A stretch of DNA of 52,954 nucleotides from Salegentibacter salarius (GTDB lineage Bacteria; Bacteroidota; Bacteroidia; Flavobacteriales; Flavobacteriaceae): assembly GCF_900168265.1 (NCBI RefSeq), contig NZ_FVZF01000029.1, forward strand, positions 1 through 52,954, in the 5' to 3' direction. Of the stretch, positions 33,495 to 40,915 are shown piece after piece. The position numbers and the translations under genes are program-made. The notes beneath the pieces are model-generated. The model ran no database searches. It was not told the origin of the DNA and saw only the letters and a program-made list of their open reading frames with translations. Numbering within the stretch: position 1 is the first letter of the stretch; every line of letters begins with the position of its first letter.

Positions 33495-33623
33495 AAACTG
33501 TCTGAGAAGTAAACTACTTCGGAGCAAGCTCACGAAGCATTATGATTGGAAAATATAATTCCATATCGAAGCACGCCTCGGAGCATTTAATCTCGATTAT
33601 CGAGTCAACTTTTCAGACAGTTT
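33495..33623 (+). terminator. Composite terminator with repeat copy C in its loop
   Basis: The outer stem is a perfect 11-bp pair AAACTGTCTGA (33495-33505) / TCAGACAGTTT (33613-33623) followed by a T run, 26 bases after the M3 peptidase stop codon. The loop of about 107 bases contains dispersed repeat copy C, with CTCGATTATCGAG at 33592-33604. The same outer stem core encloses other modules at 34384-34546 and 39155-39288. Confidence 0.75.
33506..33606. repeat. Dispersed repeat copy C with CTCGATTATCGAG palindrome
   Basis: The segment reads through ACTTCGGAGCAAGCTC, GCATTATGATTGGAAAATAT and CCTCGGAGCATTTAA to the palindrome. It aligns along its whole length with copy A at 4778-4864 and less closely with copy B at 11688-11778. 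It fills the loop of the terminator at 33495-33623. Confidence 0.85.
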
Positions 33624-33642
33624 TTTATGGCTCAAATTTAAA

Positions 33643-34242
33643 TTACTCCACTGCCGAAGCAACCAATTTATTGGGACCAGCCATAAAACCATATAAATGC
33701 ATTTTTTCCTGAGTGATTTTTTCAATAGGTACAGCAGTAATTGGATTACCGTGGCGATGAATTACCAAAAAGAAGGTGTCATCAACTTTCTTCAAGTAAG
33801 ACTCCATTATTTTTCCATCAGCGTGATCCTGAAAGTCGATGATAAAGTTTTTCCCTCCTCGGACTAAATCATATTTTATTTTTCTAATTTCCTCAGTGCT
33901 CAGATTGGTTTCGGTAGGAACCAAACGTATATAATCTACTGGTTTCTCTAACCTCGGGGAAGCAATACTTAGCCTATTGGGATTTTTAAAGCTGAATTCA
34001 GCAAAAGCGAGCGTATCAATTTTCAACTTGTTATCTTCAGTTTCATAGGAAGTTTTAGTCACAAACTGATCAAAATTATAATGGGATAAGGAGTCTTCAC
34101 TTACTTCCATTAAATGTATTCCGGGAAAACCACCAAAACTTTTATTTCCTGAAATAACCCATTTCCCTTCTAATTCCTGCGCGGTAATTGAAGTGCTTAA
34201 TAACAAAGTAAAAAAGACAAAATAGCTATCAATAAATTTCAT
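33643..34242 (-). CDS. Secreted protein of unknown function
   Basis: The 199-residue protein starts with a signal peptide when translated from 34242 (MKFIDSYFVFFTLLLSTSIT). A start at 34266 would put eight extra residues in front, so I prefer the shorter form. The mature part begins with LEGKWVISGNKSFGG and has alternating beta-type segments (HLMEVSEDSLSHYNFDQF, LAFAEFSFKNPNRLSI), similar in outline to lipocalin-like 'W-x-I/V-S-G' proteins. I do not assign a family. It is a single gene that converges with the M3 peptidase. Confidence 0.7.
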   Translation of the reverse strand: MKFIDSYFVFFTLLLSTSITAQELEGKWVISGNKSFGGFPGIHLMEVSEDSLSHYNFDQFVTKTSYETEDNKLKIDTLAFAEFSFKNPNRLSIASPRLEKPVDYIRLVPTETNLSTEEIRKIKYDLVRGGKNFIIDFQDHADGKIMESYLKKVDDTFFLVIHRHGNPITAVPIEKITQEKMHLYGFMAGPNKLVASAVE

Positions 34243-34568
34243 AATTCTACTTTTTAAGTTGAACAATAATTTAAAAAATAGCCGGCTAAAAACCTTATTT
34301 ATTCGATAGCGTTCTTATTATTTAGATGAAAAACGGAATTATAAGTGTTGGTAGGGCAATATACTAAGCTTATACCCTAAAATAAAAAGAGACTATATGA
34401 AAAGTTTTGAAAATCGTCTTCCTGAATTTATTTCAGAGCTTGCTCCGAAATTTATTCGGAGATCTAAGATGTAATCGTTAAAAAACATGTTAGAAGCTGA
34501 ACCAAGTTCAGCTTGACGAGATCAGACCTTTCAGACAGCCTCTTTTATATAAACTTAAAAAGTTCTGC
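34243..34568. other. Gene-free stretch with a REP-containing terminator
   Basis: The half next to the secreted-protein gene (34243-34383) shows no clear promoter box. The other half holds a long composite hairpin downstream of ndk (34384-34546). Confidence 0.5.
34384..34546 (-). terminator. Composite hairpin with REP modules after ndk
   Basis: The ends AAAAAGAGACTATATGAAAAG (34384-34404) and CTTTCAGACAGCCTCTTTT (34528-34546) are diverged inverted copies of the outer stem seen at 33495-33623 and 39155-39288. Inside are two REP-like units, 34415-34468 (with a TGCTCCGAAAT / TTCGGAG sub-hairpin) and 34491-34518 (TAGAAGCTGAA type). The element starts 23 bases after the ndk stop codon and may end its transcript. 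Confidence 0.6.
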
Positions 34569-34988
34569 TTAGAACATCTCTCTACCTGAAAAATGGAAAG
34601 CAGCTTCAATCTGTGCGTTTTCATCGCTATCACTTCCGTGAACAGCATTTTCACCAACAGATTTCGCGTATTTTTTTCTTATAGTTCCTTCAGCAGCATC
34701 TTCTGGATTTGTTGCTCCTATTAAAGCTCTAAAATCTTCTACGGCATTTTCTTTTTCTAACACAGCCGATACGATTGGCCCACGAGTCATAAACTCTACC
34801 AACTCTCCAAAGAAAGGACGTTCGTTGTGTACTGCATAAAATTCTTCAGCATCAGCAGTAGTCATTTGAGTCATTTTCAAAGCTACAATTCTAAATCCTG
34901 AAGTAGTAATTTGTTCTAATATCGCACCTACATTCCCGGCTTCAACTGCATCGGGCTTTATCATGGTGAATGTTCTTTTTCCTGCCAT
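34569..34988 (-). CDS. ndk: Nucleoside diphosphate kinase
   Basis: Ndk balances nucleoside triphosphate pools by moving the terminal phosphate through a histidine. The 139-residue length and the whole family pattern are present: [10 protein letters not shown] at the start, [20 protein letters not shown] in the middle, and [12 protein letters not shown] around the active-site His. There is no extension or missing residue. The gene stands alone and has one of the best promoters in the window at 35011-35040. Confidence 0.98.
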   Translation of the reverse strand: MAGKRTFTMIKPDAVEAGNVGAILEQITTSGFRIVALKMTQMTTADAEEFYAVHNERPFFGELVEFMTRGPIVSAVLEKENAVEDFRALIGATNPEDAAEGTIRKKYAKSVGENAVHGSDSDENAQIEAAFHFSGREMF

Positions 34989-35010
34989 TGTATGGTTTTT
35001 AAAATTTTGG

Positions 35011-35040
35011 CAAAAATAATTAAATAAGCTGCATTTACAA
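35011..35040 (-). promoter_or_regulatory. ndk promoter (TTG-N19-TATTTTTG)
   Basis: On the minus strand TTG (rc of 35038-35040), 19 bases and TATTTTTG (rc of 35011-35018) form a complete Bacteroidota housekeeping promoter. The -7 box ends 22 bases before the ndk start codon. Confidence 0.75.
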
Positions 35041-35095
35041 GTTCCTTTTGGTTTTATATGAATTTAGCTTTCAGGGAGCTGCATTATTAAAGCTC

Positions 35096-36136
35096 TTAAT
35101 CCTTATACTTTACCAGGTATTCCTGTTGAAGTTTATTTCCAACACCGCGCATTTGCATCTTTACTTCCCCTGAATTGAAATCGAATTTCAACAAACCATA
35201 ACTTAAATCGCTCACCACCTCGCCTACTCTATATTGATTGGGTTCACCGCTAAAATCTGAATAGGAATGCGTCATCCCGCTGGAAGTAAAATCTACAAGC
35301 GGATAATCCAGTTCTTCAATATTTTTTTCTGAAAATTCTGAAATATGGCGGTCACCACTAAGAAGAATTACATTTTTTGCTTTAGAAGTTTCTAAAAGCT
35401 TTTCCAGTTTCTCTATTTCTGATGGAAAATTATCCCAGGTTTCAAAATCGTGTTCCGCAGATAGTATTTGAATTGAACTTAAGATCACATTATAATCGGC
35501 AGTGCTATTCTTCAATTGGTTTTCCAACCATTCCCATTGGTTTGTTCCCAAGATGGTGCCGTTATAATCTGGTTCATAACGCTTTCCTTTTTCTTTGCTT
35601 TTTTGCAATTCAGACCTAAAATATCTGGTGTCTAAAACTATTACTTTTATGGTCTTCCCGTCCTCACTAAAATTTTTAGCGTGGTAAACGCCTTCTCTTT
35701 CCCGGCGAGGATCGTCTTCAGCAACATCAAAAAAATCGAGAAACAACTGCTGACTTTCCTCTTTATATTCCCAATTTCTCCCGGCATCGTTCTTACCGTA
35801 ATCATGATCGTCCCAGGTGCCTAAAATTGGTGTGGTTTCCATTAATTTTTGATAATCGGGCTGGTTTTTCTGGATTTGGTAATCGGCTTCCAGTTCATCC
35901 ATATCATCGGTATCAGCATAAATATTATCACCTCCCCAAAGAAATAGATCTGGCTTTTCCTGTAAAATAGCATTCCATAATGGCTGGGCTTCATCCTGGC
36001 GGTTACAACTTCCAAAAGCAATTACATAATCGTAATTTTCAGCAGATGTTTCAATTTCATTTTTGATAGTTTCTGCATTACTTCCGCAGGAAATAAAAAG
36101 AAAAAAGCTTATTAAGAGCGATAAAATTACCTTCAT
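35096..36136 (-). CDS. PhoD-like alkaline phosphatase lipoprotein
   Basis: PhoD-type metallophosphatases release phosphate from organic esters outside the cytoplasm. The 346-residue protein starts with a lipoprotein signal when read from 36136 (MKVILSLLISFFLFISCGS). Eight further residues upstream would spoil it. IAFGSCNRQDEAQPLW, LFLWGGDNIYADTDD, GTWDDHDYGKNDAGRNW and LLSGDRHISEF hold the metal-binding Asp, Asn and His residues. The segment DDHDYGKNDAG is diagnostic for PhoD/phospholipase D-like members. A strong promoter precedes it. The gene is divergent from the nrnA-gldI operon. Confidence 0.93.
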   Translation of the reverse strand: MKVILSLLISFFLFISCGSNAETIKNEIETSAENYDYVIAFGSCNRQDEAQPLWNAILQEKPDLFLWGGDNIYADTDDMDELEADYQIQKNQPDYQKLMETTPILGTWDDHDYGKNDAGRNWEYKEESQQLFLDFFDVAEDDPRREREGVYHAKNFSEDGKTIKVIVLDTRYFRSELQKSKEKGKRYEPDYNGTILGTNQWEWLENQLKNSTADYNVILSSIQILSAEHDFETWDNFPSEIEKLEKLLETSKAKNVILLSGDRHISEFSEKNIEELDYPLVDFTSSGMTHSYSDFSGEPNQYRVGEVVSDLSYGLLKFDFNSGEVKMQMRGVGNKLQQEYLVKYKD

Positions 36137-36157
36137 TTTTCGTTGATTTGTTGAGTA

Positions 36158-36186
36158 CAAAAATACAGATTGGTTTTTTAAGCCAA
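36158..36186 (-). promoter_or_regulatory. PhoD-like gene promoter (TTG-N18-TATTTTTG)
   Basis: On the minus strand TTG (rc of 36184-36186) and TATTTTTG (rc of 36158-36165) are 18 bases apart. The -7 box ends 21 bases before the start at 36136. Confidence 0.65.
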
Positions 36187-36211
36187 TATTAATAAATTGT
36201 ATCTTTACTCG

Positions 36212-36346
36212 CTTCCCGCTAAATGGGAATTAAAATAGTCTATGCATTGTTTACAAATGTTATGACTATTTAAAAAAATCTTAGGCTTAACCTAAGTAAA
36301 TGAGATTGGAAATGTTCAGCATTAAGGTAGAACATTTCTATTTTTT
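36212..36346 (+). ncRNA. Candidate small RNA or leader with four hairpins and a terminator
   Basis: Four hairpins follow in series: TTCCC/GGGAA (36213-36229), AAATAGTC/GACTATTT (36233-36271), CTTAGG/CCTAAG (36280-36296) and GAAATGTTC/GAACATTTC (36309-36338). The last is followed by TATTTTTTC, so it looks like an intrinsic terminator. The near -7 box TATCTTTA (36200-36207) would start a transcript at about 36212. The element ends 48 bases before the nrnA-like start codon. It may be a free RNA or an attenuator. I know no family that it matches. Confidence 0.4.
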
Positions 36347-36393
36347 CAACATAATACCTTGTAGGATTGCTTCAGGGTATTTTATTTTACACT

Positions 36394-37407
36394 ATGATAG
36401 AACAAGCAATTTTAGAGATTACCGCCGAACTTTCCCAGGCCAGAAATATAGTAATTGTTCCGCATAAAGGACCCGATGGCGATGCCATAGGATCTTCTTT
36501 AGGACTTATGCACTTTTTAAAGAATAAAGGCCATAATGTAGATGTGATTGCACCAAATGATTATCCGAAATTTTTAAAATGGCTTCCCGGTAACGAAGAA
36601 GTGATGATCTACGAAAAAGATAAATCTAATGCCGATCAACTTATTGAAAATGCAGATATAGTTTTTGCCTTAGATTTTAATCATTTAAACCGCTCGGGCG
36701 ATATGCAGGAAGTATTAACTGCGTCACAGGCTGTTTTTATTATGATAGACCATCACCGTGAACCCTCTGACTTTGCTAATTATACTTATAGCGATGCTGA
36801 AATGAGTTCTACCTGTGAGATGGTTTATCACTTTATAGATAAACTGCGTGCTGTAGAAAAAATCACACCAGAGATCGCGACCTGTCTTTATTCAGGAATT
36901 ATGACCGATACCGGTTCATTTAGATTTAGCGCTACCAGCGCCGAAACACACCGGGTTATCGCACAACTAATAGATAAAGGTGCCGTTAACCATGAAATAC
37001 ACAACAATATTTTTGATACGTTTAATGAAAACCGGTTACAGCTTTTAGGAACAGCTTTACAAAACCTACGCGTATTACCTGAATATAAAACGGCTTACAT
37101 TACTTTATCACAGGAAGAACTGGATAAACATAATTTTCAAAAAGGAGATACAGAAGGTTTTGTGAATTATGGCCTTGCTATAGAAGATGTTATTTTCGCC
37201 CTGATTTTTATTGAAAACAAACAGGAAGGAATCATTAAAATCTCGTTTAGATCAAAAGGTGATTTTAATGTGAATGAATTCGCAAGGGCACATTTTGAAG
37301 GTGGCGGGCATAATAATGCCGCTGGTGGAAAAAGTGAACTTTCTATGGAAGACACCGTTACTAAATTAAACAGCATTCTTCCCGATTATAAACAATTAAA
37401 AGGATGA
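36394..37407 (+). CDS. nrnA: DHH/DHHA1 phosphoesterase (NrnA-like oligoribonuclease/pAp phosphatase)
   Basis: NrnA-type enzymes degrade very short RNAs and dephosphorylate 3'-phosphoadenosine 5'-phosphate. The 337-residue protein has IVIVPHKGPDGDAIGSSLGL, the Asp in FALDFNHLNR and the DHH motif in MIDHHREPSDF. The Asp in SGIMTDTGSFRF completes the manganese site, and the DHHA1 GGGHNNAAGG motif closes the protein. I chose the ATG at 36394. A TTG at 36367 would add nine residues not typical for the family. The stop overlaps gldI by 4 bp, so the two are coupled. Confidence 0.92.
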   Translation: MIEQAILEITAELSQARNIVIVPHKGPDGDAIGSSLGLMHFLKNKGHNVDVIAPNDYPKFLKWLPGNEEVMIYEKDKSNADQLIENADIVFALDFNHLNRSGDMQEVLTASQAVFIMIDHHREPSDFANYTYSDAEMSSTCEMVYHFIDKLRAVEKITPEIATCLYSGIMTDTGSFRFSATSAETHRVIAQLIDKGAVNHEIHNNIFDTFNENRLQLLGTALQNLRVLPEYKTAYITLSQEELDKHNFQKGDTEGFVNYGLAIEDVIFALIFIENKQEGIIKISFRSKGDFNVNEFARAHFEGGGHNNAAGGKSELSMEDTVTKLNSILPDYKQLKG

Positions 37408-37964
37408 AAAAAGCTTTAATCCTTATAGTCATATTAGCATTAGCGGCCTGTAAATCTCCAGAGGCCAGGTATCCTGTTACACAAAAATCGGGCTCGCATA
37501 TTAGTGAATCTATAGTTAAAAACCAGGAACTCCTGGAAAAGGAAATAGCACAAATTAAAGCCATAATCGCCAAAGATTCTACCAGCGAATACCAATCTTC
37601 ACAAGACGGTTTCTGGTATACTTACAACCAAAAAAGTAAAGATACTGCTAACGTGGTTAAACCTGAATTTGGAGATGTTGTAGAGTTCGATTATAGTATA
37701 AAAACTTTAGATGGGCAGGTAATTTATGCCGAAGGCGAAAAAGCAACCAGAACTTATGCAATAGACCAGGAGAAGTTATTTAGCGGTTTAAGACAGGGAC
37801 TTAAACTTATGAAAGAAGGAGAAACGGTCACTTTTTTGTTTCCGTCTTATAAAGCTTATGGTTATTATGGCGATAAAAATAAAATAGGCACTAACTGGCC
37901 TTTAAAAACAAAAGTTACCTTAAATAAGATCATAGAAAAGGAAGAAACTCAAAATCAACAATAA
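37404..37964 (+). CDS. gldI: Gliding motility lipoprotein GldI (FKBP-type PPIase)
   Basis: GldI is an envelope lipoprotein with a peptidyl-prolyl isomerase domain that is needed for gliding in flavobacteria. The 186-residue protein has a lipobox (ALAACKS) and a charged spacer of about 60 residues. An FKBP domain then follows (VVEFDYSIKTLDGQVIYAEG, FSGLRQGLKLMKEGETVTFL, FPSYKAYGYYG). It overlaps the nrnA-like gene by 4 bp, and a second PPIase gene follows 43 bp downstream. gldF and gldG lie 28 kb away in the same window. Confidence 0.9.
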   Translation: MKKALILIVILALAACKSPEARYPVTQKSGSHISESIVKNQELLEKEIAQIKAIIAKDSTSEYQSSQDGFWYTYNQKSKDTANVVKPEFGDVVEFDYSIKTLDGQVIYAEGEKATRTYAIDQEKLFSGLRQGLKLMKEGETVTFLFPSYKAYGYYGDKNKIGTNWPLKTKVTLNKIIEKEETQNQQ

Positions 37965-38007
37965 GTTAAACCCAGGGCCATAATGGGCCTTTTAATTTTT
38001 ATACTAA

Positions 38008-39135
38008 ATGAGAACCAGTAAATTTTTATTACTTTTTGCCGTGGTATTTACCATGTTTGCGTGTAACGACGAATATCCAGATCTAGAAGATGGGATGTAC
38101 GCAGAATTTAAAACCAATTACGGAACTTTTGTAGCCGAACTCTATTATGAAGCTACGCCAATTACCGTATCCAGTTTTGTTTCCCTTGCAGAAGGCACAA
38201 ACAAAATGGTAGACAGTACACACAAAGGGAAAAATTATTACGACGGACTTACTTTTCACAGAATTATAGATGGATTTGTAATTCAGGGTGGTGATCCTAC
38301 CGGAACCGGTAGCGGTGGCCCGGGTTACAAGTTTCCAGACGAAATTGTAGACAGCTTAAGCCACGATTCTAAAGGTATTCTTTCTATGGCCAATGCCGGT
38401 CCCGGGACAAACGGAAGCCAGTTTTTTGTAACCCTTGGTCCAACCCAAAACCTTGATGGCAGACATACCGTTTTTGGTAAAGTTATTAAAGGCCAGGATG
38501 TTGTTGATGCTATTGGGAAAGTAGAAACCGCAGAGCGTGATAAGCCTGTAAAAACGGTTACTATGGAAGAAGTAAACATCGTAAGAAAGGGCAAATCGGC
38601 TAAGAATTTTGAAGCTCCCAAGGTTTTTGAAGAAGAACTGCAGGCTATAAAAGACAAGGAAGAAGCCGAAGCCAAAAAACGCCAGGAAGCAAAAAATGAA
38701 AATGTTGAATATTTTAGCAGCAATAAAGAAAAAGCTGAAACTTTAGACAGTGGCCTAAAGATCTACTTTGAAGAAAAAGGAGATGGTGAAACGCCAAAAA
38801 CAGGTCAGATGGTAGAAGTTTGGTACGAAGGCTATTTTGAAGATGGTGATATTTTTGACACCAATAAAAAAGAGCTTGCAGAAGAAATGGGACTTTTTAA
38901 CCCAACTCGCGAAGCCCAGGGTGGTTATGCCAATCCAATGGTAGTGCCTTACGGTCCTGATGCTCCAATGATCCCAGGTTTTAAGGAAGGTATTCAACAA
39001 ATGAGTGTTGGCGATACCGCTTTACTTTATATCCCAAGTCATTTAGGATATGGTGAGCGTGGTGCCGGTGGCGGTGTTATTCCTCCAAACACAGACCTTG
39101 TATTTAGGGTTGAATTAGCAGGGATTAAAAAGTAA
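38008..39135 (+). CDS. Cyclophilin-FKBP fusion lipoprotein (dual PPIase)
   Basis: The 375-residue protein joins two unrelated isomerase folds. After a lipobox (FTMFACND), residues of about 30-195 form a cyclophilin domain: FHRIIDGFVIQGGDPTGTGS, SMANAGPGTNGSQFFVTLG and LDGRHTVFGKV are all complete. A charged linker (about 205-245, rich in Glu, Lys and Ala) leads to an FKBP domain (about 250-375) with VEVWYEGYFEDGDIFDTN, MIPGFKEGIQQMSVGD and YGERGAGGGVIPPNTDLVF. It should act in the periplasm or outer envelope on folding of secreted proteins. It lies downstream of gldI and may share its transcript. Confidence 0.94.
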   Translation: MRTSKFLLLFAVVFTMFACNDEYPDLEDGMYAEFKTNYGTFVAELYYEATPITVSSFVSLAEGTNKMVDSTHKGKNYYDGLTFHRIIDGFVIQGGDPTGTGSGGPGYKFPDEIVDSLSHDSKGILSMANAGPGTNGSQFFVTLGPTQNLDGRHTVFGKVIKGQDVVDAIGKVETAERDKPVKTVTMEEVNIVRKGKSAKNFEAPKVFEEELQAIKDKEEAEAKKRQEAKNENVEYFSSNKEKAETLDSGLKIYFEEKGDGETPKTGQMVEVWYEGYFEDGDIFDTNKKELAEEMGLFNPTREAQGGYANPMVVPYGPDAPMIPGFKEGIQQMSVGDTALLYIPSHLGYGERGAGGGVIPPNTDLVFRVELAGIKK

Positions 39136-39154
39136 TTTCCCTGAATAAAATAAG

Positions 39155-39288
39155 AAAGGCTGTTTGAAAATATTTCTTTTCGTTAAGCTGTCCCGAAGCT
39201 TCGGGATTATTTCAGCTTCTAAGTTTAATTGAAACTAGATCCTGAAACCAGTTCAGGATGACGAAAGATTATTAATCAAACAGCCTTT
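39155..39288. terminator. Composite bidirectional terminator with REP modules
   Basis: A perfect 13-bp stem AAAGGCTGTTTGA (39155-39167) / TCAAACAGCCTTT (39276-39288) with a T run follows the PPIase gene and faces the pepD gene. The loop of 108 bases contains two REP-like units, 39181-39223 (with CCCGAAGCTTCGGG) and 39236-39263 (TAGATCCTGAA type). It sits between convergent genes, so it may stop both. Confidence 0.8.
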
Positions 39289-39309
39289 TTACTTTTCAAT
39301 ATTTCCGAA

Positions 39310-40770
39310 TTATTTCTTCGGAATATTCTTTAAAACTTCTAATAAGAATTTCCAGTATTTCTGAGCTGAAGAAATGCCAGCTCTTTCATCTGGGGAATGC
39401 GCACCTCTAATTGTTGGCCCAAAAGAGATCATATCCATTTCAGGATAATGATTACCAATTATTCCACATTCCAATCCTGCGTGGCAGGCTGCAACATCAG
39501 CCTTCTCATTATGCAAGTTTTGATATAATCCATCTACAACTTTTAAAATAGCTGAATTAGGGTTTGGCGCCCATCCCGGATATTCTCCGGAAAGTTTCAC
39601 TTTAAACTTCGCCAGTTCAAATGTAGCTTCCAAACTATTAGCCAGATCGTCTTTAGAAGATTCTACCGATGATCTTGTTAGGCAATTAATCTTCACCTTC
39701 CCCTCCCCTACTTTTACGCTGGCGATATTGTTAGAAGCTTCCACTAAACCATCAATATCAGGGCTCATTCTATAAACTCCGTTATGCGCCGCAGAAATTG
39801 CTTTTACTACTTCCTGCTGATCTTCAACCTTCATAACATTATTAGGAACTTCGGTTTCAGAAATTTCAATATCCATATTAGGTTCCAGAGAAGCAAATTC
39901 AGTTTTAATCTCACGAACCTGCTGAATAATTTCAGTTAAAAAAGTTTCGGTATTCGATTTATCTACCACTACAATAGCTTCGCTTTCTCGAGGAATGGCG
40001 TTTCTTAATCCGCCACCATTAAAGCTGGAAACACGCAAGCCAAAATCGCGATTAGCATCAAAAAGTACGCGGGCCATTATTTTATTAGCATTAGCCAGGC
40101 CTTTTATAATATCCATCCCGGAATGACCACCTCGTAACCCTTTAACTTTAATAAGGTATCCTACCGAATTATCTGGAGTATGCTCTTCTTCATAATCTCT
40201 TACCGCGGTAATGTCTACTCCACCGGCACAACCAATACCTATTTCATCGTCTTCCTCAGTATCTAAATTTAAAAGAATATCACCCTGAAGTAAACTAGGA
40301 TCTAAACCTTTGGCACCTGTCATTCCCGTTTCTTCGTCTATAGTAAACAAAGCTTCAAGGGCAGGATGCTCAATCTCTTTACTTTCTAGAATTGCCATCA
40401 TACTGGCAACGCCCAAACCGTTATCGGCTCCAAGTGTTGTTCCTTTAGCTTTTACCCAATCTCCATCTACATACATATTGATCCCGCTGGTTTCAAAATC
40501 AAAGTCGGTATCATTATTTTTTTGGTGCACCATATCTAAATGCGCCTGCAGTACGATTGGCTTTCTATCTTCCATCCCGGCAGTAGCTGGTTTTCTAATC
40601 ACCACGTTCCCGGTTTCATCCACCAGGGTTTCCAGGTTAAGATTATTACCAAATTTTTTCATAAACTCAATTACCCGTTCTTCTTTTTTTGAAGGTCGTG
40701 GCACTTCGTTTAGATCGGCAAATTTATTCCATAAGATTTTCGGCTCTAATTCCCTTATTTCTTCGTTCAT
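39310..40770 (-). CDS. pepD: Aminoacyl-histidine dipeptidase (PepD, M20C family)
   Basis: PepD cleaves dipeptides such as Xaa-His (carnosine-like substrates) with two metal ions. The 486 residues match the family. VLQAHLDMVHQKN brings the first His and Asp, then GADNGLGVASMMAIL, IDEETGMTGAKGL with the Glu pair, NLDTEEDDEIGIGCAGG, and HSGMDIIKGLANANKIMAR from the lid domain. CHAGLECGIIGNHYPEMDMI is the C-terminal signature. It has no signal peptide, so it is cytoplasmic. It is a single gene, divergent from the DUF3810 gene. Confidence 0.96.
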   Translation of the reverse strand: MNEEIRELEPKILWNKFADLNEVPRPSKKEERVIEFMKKFGNNLNLETLVDETGNVVIRKPATAGMEDRKPIVLQAHLDMVHQKNNDTDFDFETSGINMYVDGDWVKAKGTTLGADNGLGVASMMAILESKEIEHPALEALFTIDEETGMTGAKGLDPSLLQGDILLNLDTEEDDEIGIGCAGGVDITAVRDYEEEHTPDNSVGYLIKVKGLRGGHSGMDIIKGLANANKIMARVLFDANRDFGLRVSSFNGGGLRNAIPRESEAIVVVDKSNTETFLTEIIQQVREIKTEFASLEPNMDIEISETEVPNNVMKVEDQQEVVKAISAAHNGVYRMSPDIDGLVEASNNIASVKVGEGKVKINCLTRSSVESSKDDLANSLEATFELAKFKVKLSGEYPGWAPNPNSAILKVVDGLYQNLHNEKADVAACHAGLECGIIGNHYPEMDMISFGPTIRGAHSPDERAGISSAQKYWKFLLEVLKNIPKK

Positions 40771-40792
40771 TGTTTTATATTTTGGTCTTTCA

Positions 40793-40800
40793 CAAAGGTA
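40793..40800 (-). promoter_or_regulatory. -7 box of pepD
   Basis: The minus strand reads TACCTTTG, which fits TAnnTTTG, 22 bases before the start codon at 40770. The -33 position shows TTT in place of TTG. Confidence 0.4.
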
Positions 40801-40915
40801 TTGGTAATTAGCAAAGAAGGAAAATTTACAGGATTTTTAAAACTAATTTAACCAATACAGGATGAGCTGATTAAGATTTTAAGCCGTGTTTTGCTATTAA
40901 TTGTATTTTTAGATC

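Noticed and set aside
36212-36346. 6S RNA as identity of the four-hairpin element
   Set aside because: 6S RNA needs one long hairpin with a central open bubble. Here there are four short separate hairpins.
37968-38000. Small hairpin with AGGGCC and GGGCCT as terminator after gldI
   Set aside because: Only a four-base perfect stem (GGCC) can form, and the following gene may be in the same operon.
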